This document shows, one piece after another, positions 1 to 5,034 of a DNA stretch of 5,034 nt. Position 1 is the stretch's first letter, and each line of letters starts with the position of its first letter. Made by a program: the position numbers and the translations under genes. The notes beneath the pieces are model-generated. The model was not told the origin of the DNA, did no database searches, and saw only the letters and a program-made list of their open reading frames with translations. The DNA comes from Chloroflexota bacterium (GTDB lineage Bacteria > Chloroflexota > Limnocylindria > Limnocylindrales > CSP1-4), in NCBI GenBank assembly GCA_005880805.1, contig VBFZ01000134.1, forward strand, positions 1 to 5,034, read 5' to 3'.

Positions 1-1183
1 CGTTGACCGCAAGGCCGCCATACGCCTTGTGAGGGGCGCCAAGGACCAGGATCTCGCTCTCGCGAACGACCGTGTCAAGGTCGACCAGCCGCGAGTCGAC
101 GACGTACGGGTCGGTGCACAGGACGCGGGCGCCGGCCCAGCCCAGCAGCTTCCGGAGCTTGAAGCTGAGCGAGGCACGTGGATCGTCCGATTCGGCCTTG
201 AACGCCATCCCCAGGATCCCGACCGTCCGGTCCCGCAGGCTCCCGTAGCGGCGTTCCAGGGCCGCCACGATGTAGCCAGGAAGCCCCTCGTTGACCTGCA
301 TCGCGGCCTGGCCCATCGGGAAGTGGTCGGTCGTGAACGCGGCGAGCTGCATGGTGTCCTTGAACAGGCACGGACCGGCCGCGAAACCCGGGCCCGGCAG
401 GTCGGCGGCGCGCGGGTAGTCGAACCGGATGGCCTCGAGAATTCGGTCGTAGTCGACGCCCGCCTCGTGGGCGACCATGAAGAACTGGTTCGCAACCGCG
501 AACTTCATGTATCGCCAGGTGTTCGTGAACAGCTTGGCGAGCTCGGCTTCCTTGGTCGTCGTCCGGATCGTGGTGGCCGTCAGGCGCCGAAACAGCGCCT
601 CGGCGCGATCGGCGGCTTGCGGATCGTCCGCTCCGATGATCTGCGGCAGGCTGTGCAGCTCCTCCAGCGCGCGACCTTCCGCGATTCGCTCGGGGCAGAA
701 CGCAACATCGGGCGAGCAGCCGCGGGCGACCAGCTGCTGCGCCACGTAGGCGCTGGTGCCCGGATAGACGGTGCTGCGCAGGACGACCAGTGCGCCCGGG
801 CGGAGGTGGGGCGCGATCTGGTCTACGGCGCGCTCGAAGATCGTCGTCGAGGGGCCCAGGAACTCGTCGACGGGCGTCCCAATCACCACGATGAGCTGCT
901 CGGTCCGGCCGATCATCGACGGGTCGGAGCCGAAGGCCAGGCGGCCCGTCGGCAGGAGATCGCAGAGAAGGCGGTCGGCGCCCTCCTCGCGGAAGGGCAT
1001 CTCGCCCTTGGCGATGCGCGCCAGCGTCGCGTCGTTGATGTCGAAGATCCCGACGGTCATCCCGGCGCGCGCAAGCGCGAGGCTCAGGGGCAGGCCGACA
1101 TGTCCTCCGCCGCCGAGAACGACGACGTCGAGGTCGGTGCGCTTGTCGTCGGTACGGCCTGGCACGGCCTGGGTCGATGTCAA
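1..1183 (-). CDS. Nucleotide-sugar dehydrogenase (UDP-glucose / UDP-ManNAc dehydrogenase family), 3' end cut off by window edge
   Basis: This is a cytoplasmic NAD-dependent enzyme of the family that oxidises C6 of a UDP-hexose to a uronic acid in two steps, supplying precursors for surface polysaccharides. My translation of the minus strand gives 394 codons before the edge. An N-terminal Rossmann motif GGGGHVG lies at residues 24-30, and the family motif RSTVYPGT at 136-143. CPERIAEG is at 163-170, and AKLFTNTWRY at 216-225 carries the conserved Lys217 and Asn221. The catalytic Cys272 sits in GFAAGPCLFKDT, 55 residues after the lysine as in UDP-glucose dehydrogenases. The C-terminal UDP-binding domain begins near VGILGMAFK (321-329), followed by DDPRAS and DPY. 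Family members are usually about 410-450 residues, so only the last few dozen are missing. The TTG start is chosen because GGGGAAG lies six bases upstream and no in-frame ATG or GTG was seen in the upstream gap; a GTG at codon 7 is an alternative. The substrate (UDP-Glc, UDP-ManNAc or another) is not resolved. Confidence 0.95.
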   Translation of the reverse strand, partial: MTSTQAVPGRTDDKRTDLDVVVLGGGGHVGLPLSLALARAGMTVGIFDINDATLARIAKGEMPFREEGADRLLCDLLPTGRLAFGSDPSMIGRTEQLIVVIGTPVDEFLGPSTTIFERAVDQIAPHLRPGALVVLRSTVYPGTSAYVAQQLVARGCSPDVAFCPERIAEGRALEELHSLPQIIGADDPQAADRAEALFRRLTATTIRTTTKEAELAKLFTNTWRYMKFAVANQFFMVAHEAGVDYDRILEAIRFDYPRAADLPGPGFAAGPCLFKDTMQLAAFTTDHFPMGQAAMQVNEGLPGYIVAALERRYGSLRDRTVGILGMAFKAESDDPRASLSFKLRKLLGWAGARVLCTDPYVVDSRLVDLDTVVRESEILVLGAPHKAYGGLAVN

Positions 1184-1189
1184 GGCGGA

Positions 1190-1196
1190 CTTCCCC
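1190..1196 (-). promoter_or_regulatory. Ribosome binding site supporting a TTG start of the dehydrogenase
   Basis: On the minus strand GGGGAAG stands six bases before TTG (1183-1181). This decides the non-ATG start, because the in-frame codons between here and the end of the preceding gene contain no ATG or GTG. The site lies in a 116-base gap, so this gene carries its own initiation signal and does not rely on coupling. Confidence 0.5.
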
Positions 1197-1299
1197 GGTT
1201 CGTAGCGCCGATCGACGCCGACTCTAGCAGAGGGACACGGGGCATTTGGCTGGGGCGAACGCTCGCGTCCGAGGGTACCTTCGAGCTATCGGGTCTGGG

Positions 1300-2319
1300 C
1301 TATCGCCTGGCGTTGGCGGCGCTCGCGCTCGAGAAGCCCTGGACGGGCGCGGGTTCCGGTATTCGATCTGGGTCCAACTGGCGGTCGGACGGCCATTGGG
1401 CTGCCGGGCCGAGCCCGAGGCGGAGCCACGCGGGGATCGGCCGCCGCCGTGCAACCTGCAGGAGTACGGCCTCGCAGATCACGCCTGCCAGGGTGGCGCC
1501 TGGCACCGGGACCGCCCAGAACACGGCGATGAGCGGAGACAGCATCGGCACTGAAAGGACTTTGTAGATGGGCTGCGGGTACGGCCAGAGCAGCGGCGCG
1601 GCGAGCCACAGGCCGCGACGCAACCCGAGCGATGCGAGCGCGATGAACGCGGCACCGGCGAGGAGTGGATTCCCCAGCGCCGAATCCCCGTAGTTTTGCC
1701 GGACGATGGTCTCCGAGATCAGCGGGATGTCGTCGATGAAGAGCCGCCAGGGCAGGATCGGCAACGTCGCGAGGAATACAACGAGGCCGAGGGCGAGCGC
1801 ATGCCATCGCCGCTCTGCCAGAAGCGCGAGGCTTGCGTAGGGCTTGATCAGCGCCGCGAGGCCCCTTGCCAGCCCGCCGAACACGACCAGCCAGAGGATG
1901 ACGACCTCGATGTGGCCCAGCTCGATCGCCAGGAAGAGCGGTGGAAACGCGAGCCAGTAAGCGGGCAGCCGGAGCCGCCTGAGCATCCAGATCGCGAGCA
2001 TTGCTGTCCCCCCGATCCAGACGACCCGCGTCACGTCGACCGGGAGGCCGATGAACGGCACGAACGGGATGAGCATCGGCGGTGGACCGGCAAAGATCAC
2101 GTTGGGCGGGCCCACACGCCACGGGTCGCCTCCGGTCAGCCAGGCCCGCGCAGCATCCGTGTAGATGACGGCGTGGGCGCCGAAGTAACGCGGATCCAGG
2201 AGGCCGTCCAGGAGGTTCCAGCCGCTGACGAGAACGAAAACGACGGGAACGACAACGTTCCACGGCAGCGCCCTGCGGAGGGCGGGCATCATACGGTCGG
2301 CCCTGGCGATGGGCTTCAT
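1300..2319 (-). CDS. Polytopic membrane glycosyltransferase, GT87/DUF2029-like (GT-C fold)
   Basis: This 339-residue integral membrane protein probably transfers a sugar from a polyprenyl-phosphate donor on the outer face of the membrane, as inferred for GT-C enzymes. After a short basic N-terminus, a hydrophobic segment spans about 20-40. It is followed by an extracytoplasmic loop with IYTDAARAWLTGGDPW (52-67). This matches the family pattern of an acidic residue before a small-Gly-x-x-Pro/Trp turn, and Asp55 is the candidate catalytic acid. AGPPPMLIPF (77-86) resembles the family Tyr-Pro-Pro loop. GHIEVVILW (135-143) and ALIKPYASLALL (156-167) correspond to the conserved GN/GQ and Lys-Pro helices, in the compact spacing of one DUF2029 subgroup. 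About eight or nine hydrophobic segments are visible. The last 49 residues are hydrophilic and basic. The ATG overlaps the preceding stop in ATGA, and no Shine-Dalgarno sequence is visible, so translation is probably coupled. The stop is TAG. Exact donor and acceptor are unknown. Confidence 0.85.
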   Translation of the reverse strand: MKPIARADRMMPALRRALPWNVVVPVVFVLVSGWNLLDGLLDPRYFGAHAVIYTDAARAWLTGGDPWRVGPPNVIFAGPPPMLIPFVPFIGLPVDVTRVVWIGGTAMLAIWMLRRLRLPAYWLAFPPLFLAIELGHIEVVILWLVVFGGLARGLAALIKPYASLALLAERRWHALALGLVVFLATLPILPWRLFIDDIPLISETIVRQNYGDSALGNPLLAGAAFIALASLGLRRGLWLAAPLLWPYPQPIYKVLSVPMLSPLIAVFWAVPVPGATLAGVICEAVLLQVARRRPIPAWLRLGLGPAAQWPSDRQLDPDRIPEPAPVQGFSSASAANARR

Positions 2320-3746
2320 CGTCGGACGAAGATGGCGCCGTCGCCGTCGCGATACGCCTCGCGCCAGCGGACGTCCGCGCGGATCAGGGGCATCAGCGCA
2401 GCCTGGTCGGCGTTGCTGGCGACAACCGCGGTCACGCGCCAGCGGTCGAGGATTTCGCCCCAGTCACGGCTTCCGCCAGAAATCGCGGCCTCGTCAGCCC
2501 AGACAGCAGCCGGGATCGCCTCCACGCGCGAGTCGACGAAGAAATTTGCCTCAGGCACCGCGAACTCCAGCCATGAACCCCAGCGCTGTGCGTTGAACAA
2601 GCGTGCATCTGGGCCTGCGATGGGCTGGACGGCTCGCGTGATTCCTGCAGGCGCATCGGTCAGGAGTCCGGTCGGGCCAATCATTGGGTCGGCGGGCCGC
2701 CATATTGGAAGCAGGATCACGATCAGGGCCGCGAGGCCGGCGGCGATCACGCCGTTCGCCACCGAGGGCTGCCGCTCCCGCCCATCCCGAACCGGGAGCA
2801 GCGGCGCGAGGACCAGGGGTGCGCCCAGGGCCCACCAGGCGACCGCGCGCTGCGTCCATGCGGCGAGCACGAAGAGAACGACTGCCCATGCGATTCCCAG
2901 GAGCATCGCGGGGCTTGCACGTCGGGCTCTCCGGAGCGAGATACCCATGGTTACGGCGACCGCAATACCGGACACGTAGAACAGCGCACCCGGGAACGTC
3001 AACGGGGAGGTGGCCTGCCATTCGGTGATGAGCCCACGCACCGATGGGTTGGTCGACAGGGTTGCCACGTACAACCAGACCCCGGGCCCGAACGGCGTCA
3101 GCCACGACGCGACCAGCGAGGCGATGAGGACGACCCCGGTCCGGCGCGACGACGGTCGGCGGGCGACCACGTCCTGGAACCAGGCGACTCCCACGAGGGC
3201 AGGTCCGAACACGAAGCTGCCGTGGAGATTCGCCCAGATCGCCACCAGGACTGGCACCAGCCAAAGCCGGCGGGGCGACCGATCTCGCTCGATGATCAGC
3301 AAGGAAACGGCGGCAAACAGGACCATGCCGAGCAGCTGCGGCCGAAGGCCGAGCGCCACCAGCGAGACGGCGAACGAGGCGAGCGTCAACCAGGCGGCCG
3401 TCCGGCGGTCTGCGCCGAGCGCCCGGCACGAACGCTGGACCATCCAGAAGATCAGGCCGACGAGCAGCGCCCGGATCACGGCCAGCCCCGCCCAGCCCAC
3501 CACGCCGAATCCGAGCGCAAGGAGGATCTGCGCGCCCCACTGCTGGTCGAGCCACGGCTGCCCTGCGGCCGAGAAGGTGAACGGATCGGTCTCGAGCAGC
3601 CGCCGGGTCTCGAGCATGAGTTGTCCGGCCCGAACGTTGTAGGCGAGGTCGACGGTCGACATGGGCGCGATGACCGCGCCGAGCACGGGCAGTGCGACTG
3701 CCAGCCAGCTCCACAGCTGGCCGAACGTAAGCCGGAGGCGTGGCAT
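2316..3746 (-). CDS. Polytopic membrane protein, GT-C glycosyltransferase-like, with soluble C-terminal domain
   Basis: This is a 476-residue membrane protein numbered from the favoured ATG. About ten hydrophobic segments lie between residues 11 and 348, followed by a soluble C-terminal part of about 125 residues. The first loop holds Asp33 in TVDLAYNVRAGQLM, then DPFTFS (54-59) and QPWLDQQWGAQ (63-73). This is the layout of GT-C enzymes, with acidic residues after the first transmembrane segment. RPQLLG (135-140) and WANLHGSF (171-178) resemble motifs I associate with uncharacterised bacterial membrane proteins of this type. The tail contains GSWLEF, NFFVDSRVE (401-409) and WREAYRDGDGAIFVRR at the end. 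Function is unproven; a role in surface glycan assembly is inferred from the two GT87-like neighbours and the sugar dehydrogenase. The start at 3746 is preferred because GGCAGGA lies six bases upstream and the protein then begins just before the first membrane segment. An ATG at 3794 would add 16 hydrophilic residues with a poorer site. The TGA stop overlaps the next ATG. Confidence 0.85.
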   Translation of the reverse strand: MPRLRLTFGQLWSWLAVALPVLGAVIAPMSTVDLAYNVRAGQLMLETRRLLETDPFTFSAAGQPWLDQQWGAQILLALGFGVVGWAGLAVIRALLVGLIFWMVQRSCRALGADRRTAAWLTLASFAVSLVALGLRPQLLGMVLFAAVSLLIIERDRSPRRLWLVPVLVAIWANLHGSFVFGPALVGVAWFQDVVARRPSSRRTGVVLIASLVASWLTPFGPGVWLYVATLSTNPSVRGLITEWQATSPLTFPGALFYVSGIAVAVTMGISLRRARRASPAMLLGIAWAVVLFVLAAWTQRAVAWWALGAPLVLAPLLPVRDGRERQPSVANGVIAAGLAALIVILLPIWRPADPMIGPTGLLTDAPAGITRAVQPIAGPDARLFNAQRWGSWLEFAVPEANFFVDSRVEAIPAAVWADEAAISGGSRDWGEILDRWRVTAVVASNADQAALMPLIRADVRWREAYRDGDGAIFVRR

Positions 3747-3752
3747 CGCCAG

Positions 3753-3759
3753 TCCTGCC
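3753..3759 (-). promoter_or_regulatory. Ribosome binding site favouring the internal ATG at 3746
   Basis: On the minus strand GGCAGGA is followed by a six-base spacer and then ATG at 3746-3744. The alternative ATG at 3794 has only AAGG five bases upstream. The comparison favours the shorter protein, though both starts remain possible. Confidence 0.45.
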
Positions 3760-3824
3760 GGGCGGTCCTGCGCGCGCACGCTCTCGAGTCTCATCCCAGC
3801 CTTGCCGCGAACGGGAGCCAGCGA

Positions 3825-4949
3825 CTACCGGGTAGCCGGCGCGACTTCAGGCGGCCGCTCCGGCCGGTGAACCGCCGATGCCGCCCGCCGGGCAACCCAG
3901 TCCGCGACGATCGCAAGGCTTGCGACCAGGAGGGCAGCCCCGATTGCGCTGCCGATCGCGACGAGTGGCACGACCACTGCGCCGGCCAGGGCCACGCGCC
4001 GGTCGACGGTCCAGATCGCGACCAGCGCCGGGATCAGCATGCCCAGGTAGTTGAAGCCGATCGTCGGCTGGGCGAGAAGCGTGGCGGCAAGCGCCACGGC
4101 CAGGCTTGTCGCCGGGCTCAGCCACCGAGCCGCAACAAGCGTCCCCGCGTACGCAAGGAACACGCCGACGAGCGCCACCTCGCGGGAGATGGTGACCAGG
4201 CCCACGTTTCCCGTGAACGGCATCGCCAGCGTGAGCATTCGAGGCAGGGCCTGAACGTATTCGACGTACCGGCCCGGACCCAGCACGACGGCGAACAGCA
4301 ACGTCGTGACCACGCCCGCGAAGAACGTCTTCGCGAAGTCCCCACGTCGGCGGAGGAACAGCCAGAGCAGGTAGGGCCCGATCGTTGGCTTGAGAGCGAT
4401 CGCGCACAACACCCCCAGCGGCACGGCACCCAGCCATCCGGGCCGCGCAATCGAGAGGGCGACCGCGCCGAGGTAGAAGACCATCACGTTGGCGAGCACG
4501 AGATCGTGGATGACGGGGGGCGAGAGGAGGGCGAGACCGACGAGCGCCAGGCCGCCACCGACGACGGCGATCGGCGTGCGCGCGCCCGCGAACGCCGCAA
4601 GCGCCCCGACGCCCAGCAGGGCGATCAGCTTGAGGACGATCAGCGACTGTTCGTTGAGCCCGAGGGACCACACGGCGGCGGTCGGCGGCGGGTAGAGGTA
4701 GTACTCCTGCGACTCGTCGGCGAGCTCCCAGACGTAGAGCGGCTTGCCGGAATCCAGACGCTCTGCGGCCTGCTCGTACGCGTGCCAGTCGCGGGTTTCC
4801 TCACGCAGGATCGTGGGCACCACGACGACGTCGGTGACGAGCAGGACCAGGGCCACGGCGAGGAGCGCGAACCACGCCGGGATCGAAGCCCAGACGCGAG
4901 CTCGACGGGTGGTCGAGGCGTCGGCCGTCGAGCCCCCGGTCGCGCTCAT
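3825..4949 (-). CDS. Polytopic membrane glycosyltransferase, GT87/DUF2029 family (GT-C fold)
   Basis: This is a 374-residue (from the favoured ATG) multi-pass membrane enzyme. It is expected to use polyprenyl-phosphate sugars, as known for the mycobacterial GT87 mannosyltransferase PimE. The first membrane segment is about 23-45. It is followed by the loop RDWHAYEQAAERLDSGKPLY (53-72), where Asp54 is the candidate catalytic base, and by YLYPPPTAAVW (84-94), a textbook family motif. LANVMVFYLGAVALS (152-166) matches the Gly-Gln/Asn helix, and AIALKPTIGPYLLW (183-196) is the conserved Lys-Pro segment. FNYLGMLIPAL (299-309) fits the late conserved helix. About ten hydrophobic segments are visible, and the tail is hydrophilic with a TAG stop. 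The ATG at 4949 is chosen for GGGAAG nine bases upstream. A GTG at 5006 would add 19 residues, and the same frame is open to the window edge with high third-position G/C, so a longer N-terminus is possible. Gene 2 follows within 80 bases, suggesting one transcript. Confidence 0.9.
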   Translation of the reverse strand: MSATGGSTADASTTRRARVWASIPAWFALLAVALVLLVTDVVVVPTILREETRDWHAYEQAAERLDSGKPLYVWELADESQEYYLYPPPTAAVWSLGLNEQSLIVLKLIALLGVGALAAFAGARTPIAVVGGGLALVGLALLSPPVIHDLVLANVMVFYLGAVALSIARPGWLGAVPLGVLCAIALKPTIGPYLLWLFLRRRGDFAKTFFAGVVTTLLFAVVLGPGRYVEYVQALPRMLTLAMPFTGNVGLVTISREVALVGVFLAYAGTLVAARWLSPATSLAVALAATLLAQPTIGFNYLGMLIPALVAIWTVDRRVALAGAVVVPLVAIGSAIGAALLVASLAIVADWVARRAASAVHRPERPPEVAPATR

Positions 4950-4957
4950 CGACCGAC

Positions 4958-5026
4958 GCTTCCCGACGCAACGGATGGCGCGCGCCACCGCGGGAGCGTG
5001 GGCCACCTGGCTCGGGAAGCTCCCGA
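4958..5026 (-). repeat. Inverted repeat in the leader of the first GT87 gene, with competing hairpin arms
   Basis: On the plus strand GCTTCCCGA (4958-4966) and TCGGGAAGC (5012-5020) are perfect reverse complements separated by 45 bases. The distal arm also forms a 6-bp hairpin with its other neighbour: TCGGGA (5012-5017), loop AGC, TCCCGA (5021-5026). In addition TCCCG (5021-5025) can pair with CGGGA (5030-5034). The pairings exclude one another. No T-tract follows, so this is not a simple intrinsic terminator. Chance is possible in GC-rich DNA. Confidence 0.4.
4959..4964 (-). promoter_or_regulatory. Candidate ribosome binding site of the first GT87 gene
   Basis: GGGAAG on the minus strand is nine bases upstream of ATG 4949. 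It lies inside the proximal arm of a 9-bp inverted repeat (4958-4966 with 5012-5020), so it could be masked by RNA folding. If translation instead starts at or before GTG 5006, this site has no role. Confidence 0.35.
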
Positions 5027-5034
5027 AAGCGGGA

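Noticed and set aside
1221..1249. TAGAGT as a -10 element for the dehydrogenase
   Set aside because: TAGAGT on the minus strand (1226-1221) matches four of six consensus bases, but the sequence 16-18 bases upstream (around CCAAAT) does not resemble a -35 element. This is too weak to call.
1271..1320. Possible terminator after the second GT87-like gene
   Set aside because: Only short palindromes (around GGTACC and CTCG/CGAG) are present, with no T-tract and no stable long stem.
29..1567. 512-codon open frame on the plus strand
   Set aside because: It runs antisense to the dehydrogenase, whose Rossmann, Lys/Asn and catalytic Cys motifs are unmistakable. The antisense product is rich in Arg, Gly, Asp and Glu without recognisable domains. 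It is a shadow produced by high GC.
1696..2979. 427-codon open frame on the plus strand
   Set aside because: It is antisense across the junction of two membrane-protein genes with clear transmembrane segments. Its product is low-complexity and highly charged, and no plausible family was recognised.
2551..3714. 387-codon minus-strand frame overlapping the GT-C-like gene
   Set aside because: It is a shifted-frame shadow rich in Arg, Ala, Gly and Pro. The other frame encodes regular hydrophobic helices and conserved motifs.
3847..4671. 274-codon minus-strand frame inside the first GT87 gene
   Set aside because: It is a frame-shifted shadow with Arg/Pro-rich composition. The GT87 motifs are in the other frame.
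5012..5026. Hairpin as a rho-independent terminator of an upstream gene
   Set aside because: The stem is only 6 bp and no run of T follows on either strand.

Overview
This is a GC-rich window in which every supportable gene lies on the minus strand. Transcription therefore runs from the right edge towards position 1. No RNA genes, mobile elements, CRISPR arrays or convincing terminators were seen. The high GC content, strong G/C bias at third codon positions and protein styles suggest a high-GC bacterium. My best guess is Chloroflexota or Actinomycetota, inferred from protein flavour and not from any marker gene.

In transcription order the window holds four genes. (1) A multi-pass GT87/DUF2029-type glycosyltransferase lies at about 3825-4949; its frame stays open to the right edge, so its start is uncertain. 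(2) A larger polytopic membrane protein with a GT-C-like layout and a soluble C-terminal domain lies at 2316-3746 (or 3794). (3) A second, divergent GT87/DUF2029-type membrane protein lies at 1300-2319, coupled to gene 2 by a 4-base ATGA overlap. (4) After a 116-base gap, a nucleotide-sugar dehydrogenase of the UDP-glucose/UDP-ManNAc dehydrogenase family occupies 1-1183. Its last few dozen residues are cut off by the left edge.

The set reads as part of a cell-surface polysaccharide or glycolipid locus. The cytoplasmic dehydrogenase would make a UDP-uronic acid type sugar donor. The membrane GT-C-type enzymes would transfer sugars from polyprenyl-phosphate donors on the outer face of the membrane. 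No substrate can be fixed from sequence alone.

The most noteworthy points are these: a 9-bp inverted repeat in the leader of gene 1 whose proximal arm covers the likely Shine-Dalgarno sequence; an unusual Gly-Pro-Cys context around the catalytic cysteine of the dehydrogenase; and the uncharacterised membrane protein with a conserved-looking C-terminal soluble domain. I see no clear evidence of an entirely new system.
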